A stretch of 64,000 nt of DNA from assembly GCA_963930655.1 (NCBI GenBank), contig OZ005600.1, positions 1,925,501 through 1,989,500 on the forward strand, given 5' to 3'. The notes beneath the pieces were generated by a model. It was not told the DNA's origin. It did no database searches and saw only the letters and a program-made list of their open reading frames with translations. Of this stretch, positions 25,958 to 37,278 are shown piece by piece (position 1 is the first letter of the stretch; each line of letters starts with the position of its first letter). The DNA is from Myrica gale. Taxonomy: Eukaryota > Streptophyta > Magnoliopsida > Fagales > Myricaceae. A program made the position numbers and the translations under genes.

Positions 25958-26321
25958 GGGAAATTGACATTTTAGTCCTTAGATTTTGGGCATTTTTTTA
26001 TTTTAGTCCTTCACTTTCAACGTTCAAATTTTTAGTTCTTGAGTTTTTTTTTTGATGAAATGGTCCTTCCGTCAGTCTGTCGTCCATATGTTTAACGACA
26101 CATGAAGCAGTCGACTGTGTATATGTGTTGAAAGTGATCGGTCAACCTCTACATGAAGCGGTTAACCGGTACAAATTTGTTGACGTGTCAGAGAACTCCA
26201 TTAAGCATATGGACGACAGACTGACGAAATAATCATTTCTTCAAATAAATAAAATTTAAGGACTAAAAATTTAAAAATTAAAAATTAAAATTAAAAGTGT
26301 CCAAAACCTAAATGCAATTGC
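25958..26321. mobile_element. Long-inverted-repeat MITE (foldback element)
   Basis: The two halves are reverse complements over roughly 130-150 bp. The best match is a perfect 20-nt inverted repeat at 26071-26090 and 26206-26225, with the AT-rich outer arms (TTTTAGTCCTT and AAGGACTAAAA) more diverged. The centre contains CGGTCAACC and GGTTAACCG. There is no coding capacity. Long inverted repeats of this sort suggest a Mutator-like or foldback MITE; its exact ends are uncertain. Confidence 0.65.
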
Positions 26322-26778
26322 AAAAAGACGGGTTCCTTACTATAAAAGACAACTAATTAGCACGCGGAAGGAATGTAAATTACAAGCCCATAATACGGTG
26401 GATCCCCCATAATAAGAGTATTGGGCCCAATACATTGAGAACTTTAGCCCAAAGGTCCGTGGAGTCATACAAAGAGGATGGTAAGAGTAGTACAGAAAGC
26501 GGCCTGTTAAAGCCCAAATCCGCACAAAAAGTGCCCAATATAGGTTTGAGTAAAATGTTATTATTGGGCCATGGGTCCATAATAATCCACTCCAGGTTTC
26601 TGAATAAAGGTCCGAGTCGCCAAGTATTACCGTTGAAAGAAACGAAATGGCAGTTTGACCTCCCCAACGATCCCAACCTCGCCGTCTGATAAAACCAGCT
26701 TCAGGATCAAGATCTCCATATAGAGAGAAAGAGACTCACAGATTGAGGGAGAAACTAAAAGAAGAGAGGGATTCAATA

Positions 26779-27771
26779 ATGGGGCTCTTCACCTACACCA
26801 TGACGGGCACTGGATTCATTCTGATCGGCTCATGGGAAGCCCTCAGCTCCTTAAAGTCAACCACGAATTCAAACCAAAACTCCTTTCCATCTTCACCTCT
26901 CTCTTCGATTCATGCACCGCAGGCTTCATCATCAAGAACCAAAAAGAGCCAATCTTCTTCATCTTTAACCTTCATCGCCCTCTCTGTCTTCTCCCTCTTA
27001 TTCATCCTAAACTCTATGGTTTCCTTCGTTGACGCGCTCAATTCCCGCGACAAAGTCGGTTCGGCCCTCCAACTACAAGTCCTCGCTCTTGCATCTCTCT
27101 TTTTGCTATTTTCCATTACGGGTGTCTTATTAAATTTCAAGAAGTCAGTTCCTCTGCCTCATTCGATTGTTAGTTTGATTGGTGTTTTCGTTCTCGTGGA
27201 AGAGTTTTTGTTGTTTTACTTACAGAAAAAAGATCCAAGTGGAATTGAGAACCGCTACTTTGATCTCTTGCTTGTTCCTATAACTGTGTGTTTATTCTCC
27301 ACAGTGATGGAATTGAAATCTCCGAAATCGAATTACCCGAAACTGGCTCGTGGAGTAGGGTTAATTTTACAGGGGACATGGTTTGTGCAAATGGCTCTCT
27401 CTTTTTACAGTAAGTTGATCGCTAGTGGGTGCTCTTTGCACGAAAGCAGTAGGGGGAATTTTACAGTCAGGTGTAAGGGACACGCTGATTACCACCGTGC
27501 AAGTGCGATCGCCACGCTTCAGTTTAATTGTCATCTCGCTCTGCTTGTGGCTTCGATTGTGGTGGTGTACTCTTTTATTGTCGCAAAATATGGAGTTACT
27601 GGTGATTTTACGCAGTACAGACCGCTCACAGAAATGCAGCAGTTTGAGAATGCACAGTTCACTTTGGATTCTGATGATGATGTTGGTGAAGAAATTAGGG
27701 AAGAGGGCAATGTAGGAAACCAGAAGGTGGAAGTGATGGAATCTGTTGTGAATGGGTATGGCACTCGCTAG
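26779..27771 (+). CDS. DUF716 / TMEM45-family membrane protein
   Basis: A single-exon gene of 330 residues. I chose the second in-frame ATG (MGLFTYTMTGTGF) because the conserved first membrane segment starts there; an ATG 36 nt upstream would add a charged leader unlike the family. The opening GTGFILIGSWEALSSLKS is typical of plant TMEM45A/B-like (DUF716) proteins. Hydrophobic segments lie near residues 5-20, 65-90, 96-118, 125-150, 165-178, 195-215 and 250-275, so it is a multi-pass protein. A Ser/Gln-rich cytosolic-type loop separates the first two segments. The C-terminus is acidic (DSDDDVGEEIREEG). The family's molecular function is not established, although some plant members are reported to be linked to stress or viral responses. 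Confidence 0.88.
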   Translation: MGLFTYTMTGTGFILIGSWEALSSLKSTTNSNQNSFPSSPLSSIHAPQASSSRTKKSQSSSSLTFIALSVFSLLFILNSMVSFVDALNSRDKVGSALQLQVLALASLFLLFSITGVLLNFKKSVPLPHSIVSLIGVFVLVEEFLLFYLQKKDPSGIENRYFDLLLVPITVCLFSTVMELKSPKSNYPKLARGVGLILQGTWFVQMALSFYSKLIASGCSLHESSRGNFTVRCKGHADYHRASAIATLQFNCHLALLVASIVVVYSFIVAKYGVTGDFTQYRPLTEMQQFENAQFTLDSDDDVGEEIREEGNVGNQKVEVMESVVNGYGTR

Positions 27772-29114
27772 TGAGGTAATTCTAATTTAATTTGTAGATG
27801 GTATGCTTAATGCTTCAATTTATTATTATTTCCAATGTGACTAGTGACGGAGAATGTGGTTCACTTTTGTGTAGTTGAATCGAAGATGTCGCTTTTATTG
27901 GAATTCAGTTTTGTAGATTTGGTTTTAGTTCTATATAAGACATTTTGCCCTTATATACATGTCATGAAGCTCCAGATTTATTTCCTTTTATATAGTTTTA
28001 AGTGATTTCTATAAGATTTGGACTCTGATATGAGTGCTCTGTTTTGATTCATTTGCTTTATACATTTAACAGTTCTTTTTTAATAAGCTCATCTGTGCCA
28101 TAGAATTTCAATTTTTCAATGGTATGCAGTGTTTAACGCCTAATTGATATTCTGAAACTGAGACATCAACTAATGAGATGTCATAGAATTTGCTCTCTAT
28201 TGGATTTGTAGGTGCCACCATTTAGTGTTGAGAAGCATAAACTTTGCCAATAAGTTTATATAGACTAGTTCCAAATCCCAGTAAAAGAGTGTTCCATAGA
28301 CTGGATTTCAGATTTTGTAGAGTTGGTTCTAGTTCCATGTGATACATTGGGCCCTTCAGTTTTGTGTAATTGAATTCCTTTTCTCTGTTTGTGATTTCTA
28401 AAAGATTTGGAGACCAATATCTTGCAGTCTCTGTGAATTCATGAGCTTCATTAAACTCAAAAGTTCTTTTTGAATAGGCTTATCTGTTTCTTGTGATTTT
28501 CAAAGTTGCTACTTTCTGTAGTATTTACGCGGAGTTGGGTGTCATCAAATGTTGACATCAACTTTAGTTATGGGAGAGGAGGCAATTTGGTTTTTTTATT
28601 TGAAGGCTTTAGTGTGTAAAGTTTGTTGAGAAAATTCGGAATAACTAATGCTTGAGATATGTTTAGAAAAGTCTCTGTGTTCCTCAATTTTCTTCATTGA
28701 GGCATTTGAGAGGCAAGTGTTTTTTACAAGTAAATTTTCCGGGAGCACTTGGGTAGCCACTGGGTCAGTGCTTTTTGTCTTGACAAGTGAGGGGGAATGG
28801 AATGGTAGAAACACTTTGCATGTGTGAAAAACAGAAAGACCTGGATATAAAATACCGTCTCCTACAGAGTTAATAGAGAGCCCATTCCGGGGATCCCATG
28901 ACCACAGCATTGCTTGTACCATCGTCACTCTATATCATCTACAGGGACCATAATCTCATCAAGGAAGTATGCAACTTTGTAGCTTTCGTCATGGGTAAGA
29001 ATGGGTTAGGTGGATTTTCACATATAACGATGGACTGATCGAATTATGCAAACTACAGGAGCAGTTCTTTATGAATACCTCTTTTGTCCTAACTTTCACT
29101 GCGATTGACTATAG
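27772..29114. other. 3' flank of the TMEM45 gene with a diverged tandem duplication
   Basis: No coding gene is recognised. Two segments, about 27900-28170 and 28303-28562, are diverged copies of each other in the same orientation. Shared strings include TTTCTAWAAGATTTGG and AGTTCTTTTT followed by a CTCATCTGT-like run. The first copy probably includes the gene's 3' untranslated region. Confidence 0.55.
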
Positions 29115-29539
29115 GGCAATCTGCAGTCCCTTTTTTTTTCTCTCAACAATATACAAACTTCCATAACAGAGGACTCAAAAGAGCATTAGAGTCGGAACAA
29201 ACAACAGAAGACGGAATAAGAGAACGGTCGACCTCTCCTATTGCATCATTGTCCATGCCCCATCTGGCAAGGTTGTGAGCCAAACAGTTGGCTTCCCTAG
29301 TGTTCGGCTGAAACTCCAGCCGACTAAACTTCCTACAAGTTAAAATCTCTCCTTCAATAATCCAATCAGGAGTTGCATTGGTGTCCGGAATCTGGTTGTA
29401 AACTTCCAAAAAGTCACCTTGAAAAGCAATCTCTGTCTCCACTGAACCGAGTCTCTTGGCGCACTCCAACGCAAACCGTGCCGCTAGCGTTTCACCAGTC
29501 CAAGTCTTTGTGGGAACTTCCAAACGGCAATCTGCAGTC
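29115..29539 (-). mobile_element. 5'-truncated LINE retrotransposon with RNase H remnant
   Basis: The body (29129-29525, minus strand) encodes the RNase H-like end of a plant LINE polyprotein. ETLAARFALECAKRLG, then GDFLEVYNQI, then REANCLAHNLARWGM are characteristic of the RVT_3 domain. The open frame, 29523-29143, ends next to an A-rich tail on the element strand (T-run at 29130-29139). A perfect 14-bp target-site duplication, GGCAATCTGCAGTC, flanks it at 29115-29128 and 29526-29539. Only the 3' end was inserted, as usual for LINEs primed from the target. The RNase H part lacks its N-terminal half, so it is not functional. Confidence 0.85.
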
Positions 29540-29677
29540 AGTCGTGTGGGATAAAAAAGCCCTTCTTTTTCTGCTCTTAGCGTACAAACTAGTCCAAGTC
29601 TTTGTGGAAGCCTAAAGTCAAGTGGGAGAAAACGCGTTATTTTTTCTTCACTGTGAACTTTTGATCTCCCAAGAATT

Positions 29678-29686
29678 CTATATAAC
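29678..29686 (+). promoter_or_regulatory. TATA box of the metalloproteinase gene
   Basis: The string TCTATATAA lies about 60 nt before the start codon, which would give a leader of about 30 nt. It lies between the LINE insertion and the gene, so the LINE landed about 140 nt upstream of the core promoter. Confidence 0.45.
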
Positions 29687-29744
29687 TAGGGACTGAGAAA
29701 CCATGAGATGCCATTTCCAACAAGAACGAGCGTGTCTCTAAGTT

Positions 29745-30783
29745 ATGGCATCTAAATCTTTTTCTCTCTTCTTATTCACCGTCTCTTTCCTCCTCCTCCC
29801 TCTCCTGTCTCGAGCAACTTCTCCTTTGCCATCGTTCGAGTTCCTCGTAGATCTTCAGGGGTATCAGAAGGGTGACAAGGTCAGAAACGCAAGTGACCTC
29901 AGAAGGTATTTCAGACATTTCGGCTATCTGAAACCTATCCATTCAAATAACACCACACAATTAGCCAATGATGATTATTTTGATGATGAGGTGGAGGCTG
30001 CCATTAAAACTTGCCAGCTCAATTACGATCTCAATGTCACCGGAGTTTTGGATGCCAAAACTGTGTCAAAGATGATGGTGCCGCGTTGTGGAGTGGCAGA
30101 TATCATCAATGGCACCACATGGATGCGAGCAGGGAAGAAAACGAACCACCCTGGCCAGGGCTCCTTCCATACAGTCTCAGTATTCTTTCTTCCAGGGTGT
30201 ACCCAAGTGGCCGGCTTCCAAGTACCACCTCACATATGGATTTCTGCCCGGCACTACAGCTATAGCCATGAGCCCAGTTGCCCGAGCGTTTAGCACATGG
30301 GCCGCGAACACACACTTCACTTTCTCACGAGCTCAAGACCACACAAGCGCCGATCTGCAGATCAGTTTTCACAGAGGGGATCATGGAGATGGATCACCCT
30401 TTGATGGCGCCGGGGGAACCGTAGCACATTCATTTGCACCAACGGATGGGAGATCTCATTTCGACGCAGATGAGCGTTGGACTGACGGAGCAAACCAAGG
30501 TGCGTACGACATAGAGAGTGTGGCCTTGCATGAAATTGGGCACCTCCTTGGTCTCGGGCACACCTCAATTAAAGGGGCCATCATGTACCCTAGCGTTTCC
30601 GCTGGAGTGACCAAGCTGAGATTGCATGAGGACGATATTCAGGGCATCAGAGCTTTATATAACACTACTCGTCCGGAAAACAAATGTTCTTGTATGTCCT
30701 ACACAGCGGTGGTTTTGACGACGGCCAATCAAAGGGTAGATTTAGTGGGGCGTCAATGTAAAAACGCTACTGCTTACTCCTAG
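29745..30783 (+). pseudogene. Matrixin (MMP-type) metalloproteinase, frameshifted
   Basis: Plant matrix metalloproteinases are secreted zinc endopeptidases of the cell surface. A signal peptide (residues 1 to about 24) is followed by a propeptide with the cysteine switch PRCGVADI (about 113-120). That frame runs on only to 30293. The catalytic domain continues in the next frame from about 30180 to 30783, with QYSFFQGVPKW, the zinc site HEIGHLLGLGH (30529-30561) and the Met-turn region IMYPSVS. Compared with the family, about two bases (CA) appear lost near 30176-30182, and otherwise both halves are intact. It is therefore a recent pseudogene, or one sequencing error in a real single-exon gene. 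The C-terminal tail is polar and Cys-containing and lacks the hydrophobic GPI-anchor signal of many plant MMPs. Confidence 0.85.
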
Positions 30784-31151
30784 CGTCGTTTCTACAAAAT
30801 CTAGTGGTGATTAGAAACACCGCTACATTGACGGAATTTATGTGGCGGCCTTCTCTTTTTCCAAGCAAACGTAATATAGAGGCGGCGATATTAATAAAAC
30901 GCATTTATAAGCATACATTCTGATACAGCAGCCAGTTTTCTTTGTAAACGAGTCTATAAGCATCAAATAAACACGCCATTGCGCAACTATATGCTGAAGG
31001 GGGGAAATTCACATATCTTTTGCCACATTAAGCCAATTTATTAACAGGGGTTCCTCCTGTTTGAAGCTCTTACGCACAGACTATTCAATTTTAGAATGTC
31101 AACCATACCATTGCGAATCACAGAGACCGTGCCAAACTCAAAACAAACAGC
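30784..31151. other. Convergent 3' region between the metalloproteinase and NPF genes
   Basis: Both neighbouring genes end here. An AATAAAAC string near 30893 and AATAAACA near 30967 could serve as polyadenylation signals for the upstream gene. I see no gene. Confidence 0.5.
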
Positions 31152-34100
31152 TTATGTACAGTTTTCAGTCTCCAATTCAGTCCTACTTTTGAAACACTTT
31201 GACAAAATTACGTACAATAGGAAGCTCAAGGCAGTTAATAAGGCCAGAAGCCAGTAGTATTTGTCTAGGCGAGCTTCGTTCATGTTGTCAGAGAACCAGC
31301 TGTCCTTTCCTTTCGAACTAGTAAGGATTTCGAGGAGTGAAATTAATATGGCACTCAAGAAGCTTCCCACACCAAAAACACTTGTGTACAGCGCGAAGCC
31401 CATCGTTCTCATTCTGACGGGAACTTCATTGTAAAAGAACTCTTGCATCCCAACAACAGTGAAAATGTCTGCAATACCTAAGAGAATGTATTGAGGCAGC
31501 AACCAAAAGATGCTTAGTGGCACCGTTTCTGAGTGCGATGCAAGACTTCCCATATTTCTGCTGATCTCCAACCTCTTTGTTTCGACAAGTGCTGCAATGG
31601 CCATGGCTATGACCGAGAGGAACATTCCTGTCCCCATTCTTTTCATTACACTAATACCTTTTCTATCACAAGTTATCAGCCGTATAATAGGCACCAAAAT
31701 TTTGTCATAAAAAGGCATGAGTAGGATTATGGACAATGTAATAGCACTCTGTAGAGTAGCTGGCGGGATCTTGAAGCTGCTCCCAATATTCCTCTTCATT
31801 GTCATACCTTGTTTGGTAAAGAAGGTTGCAGGTTGTTGGAAAATTACAGCAAACATTAGAAGCAGTGTCCATATAGGCAAAAGCCGCAGCAGTACTTTCA
31901 CATTTTCAAACATGTGTACACCATTTTTGGGGTTCTCTTCCACGCACTTTTTGCTGTCTAACTCTCCACCACAAAGAGGTTTCTCTTGAAGCCTGCGAAC
32001 AGCTAAGACATGTCATTACAAATGGATGCAATCTTGGAATTAATACAGAAGACTTATTCCCCTGTTTCAATATTAAAAAGAAAAACAGAGGACTCACTCT
32101 AGCTCGACCTTATCAGACTTGTAACTTGATAAGGTGATTTCACTTCCACAACCCATAAATTTTGATTTGGTTGCTTTGAAAGCTTGAACTATGCTCCCAA
32201 ATGGATTAGTGTAGATAACATCATCCCGTTTGTGTGCATACATCCGGCTTCCACAGCAGAAAAATGCAACCGATAGGACCATTGCTATCATGGGAATGGC
32301 AAACCCCAGCACCCAACCAAAGGTATCTTGGATGTAGGACATAAATGTCACACCCATGAGGCTCCCACTACAAACACCAAAATACCACCATTGGAAGAAT
32401 GTACTCTTTTTATTAGACTTCTGCTCGTCTTTCCTACAGGGCAGTTCCTCTTCATCTTCCAGTTGGTCTGCTCCAAAGGCTTGCAGTGATGGGTTATATC
32501 CACCTTGGCCTATGGAAACTAAGTATAGAGACCAAAAGAGAAATGAAGAAGACAATGTTTTGTTTGTAGGAGACCATGCCCATGCCAATGCTGTAGATGT
32601 CAGTGCTACAAGCCCCTAAAAGCGGAAAAACATAGGAAGAGCAAACATATAAGTTTATGATGTGGATCGTACTACAATTGTTTTCATAGGCAAGACCAAT
32701 TTATAGATAATCTAGTCAGAAAAAAGGATGACATACACACTTGCTATTATCCACTACGAGGCCTAAGAATGCTTCATTAAGCCACAAAACCAGTGTCCTA
32801 TTACCAATCTAGAAGTAATGATTAGTCCTGTAGCCAAACAGAGGATCTTTTGACAGATTCCTGATTCCTATGATCCTATCTCAAAATTAAGTTTTATTTT
32901 TTTTCACCGGCCATCTAATTTATTTTTGTCCCCCGCAATCAGAACATCTTTTCTTGAATCAGAATTCATGCAATCACGTACAATCATCAGATTATTCTAA
33001 TTATATATTTGCCAGTTGCCACCTCCCAGTAACACAGAAAGGTTACTTGCTCTTGGTTATGTAATGAACTATGAAAGAAGTAAATAATTTGCTGAGAAGC
33101 TTTCAATATACACTTTTGTAAAAGTAAAATAGACCAATGATCATCTAAATAATTTTTTTTTGTAATTTGGTAAGCCAAGCAAATGAGCAATGACAAATAT
33201 TTCAAAACTTACTTGGGTCTTATTTGAACTTTCATTTCACTCAAGGGCTACCAGTTCATGAGCCTCTCTTTGTTCTCTTACTTGATCAGTAGCTTCGCAA
33301 ACGCTGATAGACTCGGTAAAATAGTTTACAGGAAACCAATAAGCCCCCAAAATTGACCAGACACTCTTTAACTTTTAAGGATGTTAATTACTAAGGCAGG
33401 GTGGTGATGACTCAGGCTCCATTATCATAATGGTTCGCCTACTCATGTTTGGAAAACCTTTAAATACCAGGCCACTTGAAAAGACAAATCCTAGTAAGCA
33501 ACCATGAGAAGGACCTAATATTTGCACTTTACATATATGGGCCGGCCAAAGGTGATAACACAGCACTAACAATAATAATGGCATCATAGATGTGTCAACG
33601 ATCGATGAGGATGATAATAGAGAATGGAACGATTTCATGGAAGAACTATAACATGCATGGGGAATCAAATCAGCCAGAAGGATCGAGGACAGGGTGAAGA
33701 TCAATTGAGGAGTGACTCACAAAGACATAAAAGAAAGAGGAGGCCAATATGGTGGAATAGCGATCCCAACAAGAGTCAGCAAGCGGTGCCACTAACAGTG
33801 GCAGCATGGATGTAAAGCCGCACCAGTTGTTGACCGTCTTGGCCGCAGAAGAGTTGCTCATCTTCACGACATCTGTGAGATAAGTCACGAGATTGGATGC
33901 TACCCCTTTGAATACGAACCTCTCCATACCAGCTATCACTACAAAATTAAGAATAAAAAAAGATCTGTTAAATCATATTCATTGATGCAATCGCAGGAAA
34001 TGCACAACCAAAGTTTTCTGGTGGGTTGGAGGAAGATACGAGAGGAACCCACAGGGTTTCTAGAATTTTGCTCGGAAGACGATTGATGGGGTCTGGATCC

Positions 34101-34241
34101 CCTCTACAAGGGTGTCAAGGTTAGAAGCAAATTATATAATATGATTAACAAAGATTTCAAAGATGATTGCATCATTAATTGCTTACCTATTAGGAGAATG
34201 CATGACTTGCTGAGATTTTTTGCTCTCTGACCCCCAGCCAT
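31152..34241 (-). CDS. NPF5.5: NRT1/PTR family transporter, NPF5.5-like
   Basis: A major-facilitator membrane transporter of the nitrate/peptide (NPF) family; its substrate cannot be told from sequence. Four exons were read: 34241-34187, 33938-33721, 32615-32098 and 31992-31152. They join in frame to 543 residues. Conserved segments in order are [94 protein letters not shown] and [12 protein letters not shown]. The stretch after TM1 fits subgroup NPF5.5 best. The usual ExxER motif in TM1 reads AGMER, so the first Glu is Ala. The start was set at MAGGQRAK; an in-frame ATG lies 81 nt upstream (34322). The long central cytosolic loop is Lys-rich (exon 3 end and exon 4 start). Confidence 0.92.
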
Positions 34242-37200
34242 TAGAAGGAGAATAAGGGATCGTTCACTGCGATTGAACTTTGAAGAGCCAAACGAAGAGA
34301 TCAATGAAAGTACTTGAAGCAAAAACGCTTTCTATTTTAACATAATCTGTACGCAAAGTACGTTGCTTTCACCTCCCAAGTCACGCCTCTAGTCTCTACA
34401 AACAAGCAGTAGCTCCACTCATTGATTGGCTGTCATCTTTTAATTTACTGCTCTTTAGAAGCAGTGTTTCAAATGTTTTGGTATTTATAGCCTTAATGGG
34501 ACACTACGACAATTCACTAAAGCTAAAGCACTCCCAACATTGGTTGTATTATTTGGGAAGAAAAGCTAAATCCCACTTTCAGTTATGGACATGCATGTTG
34601 TCACGGCGACGTTATCAAGAAACTCGAAAATGTCGACATGCGTACAGAACCTGATGCGCCAAGTTGATTCTGAAAAGCACCACTTATTTGTGCCACGTAC
34701 CCACGTTGTAGCCACGCGGCATCATCGACACGTGGGATGAGTACACCTGTACCAGGTAATCCAACAAAGATTTCCAGGGTCAGAAACATACGGGTTCCAA
34801 ATTCTGTGAATGACGATTATGCATAGAGACTTTTTTTTGTGACGAGGTGAAGTCACGTAGCACCATAGGAAAACATAGGACAAGACAACCAGTCAAAAAG
34901 CCTGTAGTAGGAAGATTTTTATAGTTTTAGATACCTATAGCTAGCCGATCAGCTGCCCGAAAAGCAAAGAAAAAGCTGCCTAAAAGCTTAATTAGTGGTA
35001 GATTTTAACAAAAGGATTATGCACTCGTAAAGATGAAAGCAAATTATTCATGATCAGACAAGGAAAAAGCAAGTAACAGGTTACGTAACACCGCTAATTA
35101 TTAATCCAAAAATCTAAAGTTTTGATGTTAATTATATAATATTAATCATTCATAGTTGTGAAAATTAAGTACCCGATCATGTACGGTGAGACCAGCTCTC
35201 AATTCAGGTTATGAATGCAATGGTGCTAACCTCAAAAGAAAAGAATTGACTAGGTGACAGTGCAGCAGGTATACCCTTTTGAGTTTTGACTGACTGTGAT
35301 CGAGCTCCACTAAACTCAGACCCTAGGGGATCACCAATCTTTACAATTCAAGAGGCTGGTGTTCCGTGTTCGTGCTGTCGTGATGCATGTCTTCTTTTGA
35401 ACTGATGGCCTATGGCCATGCGTCTATGTGCTCTTCTCTTTATCTGATCCAAACGACGTAAAAAGAGCGATCAACGAATGAAAATCCAAACTCGAATGCG
35501 TTTCAGACTCTGCCTCGCGTTAAGAACTAAACTACAACGGATCATATCAGAATGCGTACACCGAAGGCCGAGAACGGCACACACGCAAACACACACCACC
35601 CACACGCGGACTCACGACAAACACAGTTTTTGCACACAGAGGAGAAGGGAGACAGGAAGAGAATAGCACTGTAAAAGACTACTACTAGTGCTCGCTGACG
35701 AGAATTGGCCTACGTAGCAAATTACCAAGATACCCACAAAGTGGATAGATGACCATCTTAAGCAGTGAGTAGCAGCATTTTCCTCTGCTTCAGAGATCCG
35801 CCATATCATTCCCCTGCCTAATTGGTGGTTTGATGAGATGGATATCACTTTGCTATCCAGCACCACTACTGGCGAAGAATCTTCGAGATCATATAGCAGT
35901 CAGAGTCACCAAATCGCATCACAAAAGCTCGTATTACGTTACTCTTTTTTTTTTTCTAAGCAATCCTATTACGTTACTCGTTTATATAAATATATCTATG
36001 ATTTTAGTGTTTAGTTCTTGGGCAATTTTCCTCTGCCAGTCTGCCTTGTAGCATTTTCCTCTGGGATGTTCATGTTCTATTCAGCATATCAGCATGCCGT
36101 TGTTAAATGTTCAGTTGACAGTACTTAGGCAAAGAACACCAAACTGGTCCAAATGCGTTTGCATGGGGTGTACATCGAACCTTTCTCCCAATTCCAGTAC
36201 ACTAGACACGAACTCATGTAATATCTTATCCTATCCTATGTAAAGGCCGAGATTAATGGCTTTGGTCTCAGATGGCCCACTCTCTGTTTTTCTATATTTT
36301 GTTCTATCAGTGTGGAAATTGCGTTTGTACGTTACGTTGTAGTAGTCGAATTTACGTTGGATTTGACAACCACTGCCTATGATCAGAAATTATTTGCCTA
36401 TCCGTTCGGGCATCTAGCAAGCATCATGACACCGAGGTCCCTCAATCTTTTGTTTTTCACAGCATTATCGTCTACAAAGACTTCCATCTGCAAACTTTTG
36501 TCCACTAAGCTTTATTTCTGAAATAATTCCTCAATGATAACACCACCATGTGTTCTTTGATTGCAAGAATTTAAAAAAAGCGCACTTACAGAATATCGAA
36601 TGTGTGAGAAACAGTATATTCTGGCAATAATATAATCTGGGCACCATATAATGCAACTTGCCATTATTAGTAAACTAACCAGAGTACTATATGCTACTTT
36701 AGCAATGTTGCCCAATGGAACATCTGGTTTTGGAAGTGCACAGTTTTCTGTCAAATTATGGCTGGCATATCATTGCTGATATGGTGTGGTACAAAATGGC
36801 ATATTTCCACCATCTGTGAGGGAAACAGAATCTTTTTTTTTTCATGTGCTTTCCGGTCTAACTGAACCCCATTGCGAATACATTAATGGGGGCTGCTCAA
36901 CACGTACAAGCAGCAGTTTGTTCTTGCTTTTCCTTCTTTCCATCGTTTCGTTTTTTATTTTGTACCAATGAAAATCATGATGAGAACATCTGAACATGTA
37001 GAATTTAATGGAATATAATTTCTCACTGTAGGAGAAAACGGACTGTTGAGAGGATTGAAAAGGTGATATCAGTTTGAATAGTAAAAGATCATTTGGCCAC
37101 GGGATAAGCGAATAATTTTAGTAAATGTCATGTTTCAAGTTCGAGTTGTTTTATGAAATTTTGATACCTTTTATGTTAGCTTGCTTGAAAAGACAAATAC

Positions 37201-37278
37201 ATGTGTTTCCATTATAAGTTTTATCATGTGTAGAGGACTTTGACAGCTTGGGGGCAGATGTGGATTGTGCTGCATGCA
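34242..37278. other. Gene-free intergenic region upstream of NPF5.5
   Basis: Three kilobases with only short unconvincing open frames. The NPF promoter should lie at its left end. No RNA gene, transposon ends or conserved domains were recognised. Confidence 0.5.

Noticed and set aside
28596..28928. 110-codon minus-strand frame downstream of TMEM45
   Set aside because: No recognisable motif and it overlaps the edge of a diverged repeat; probably chance.
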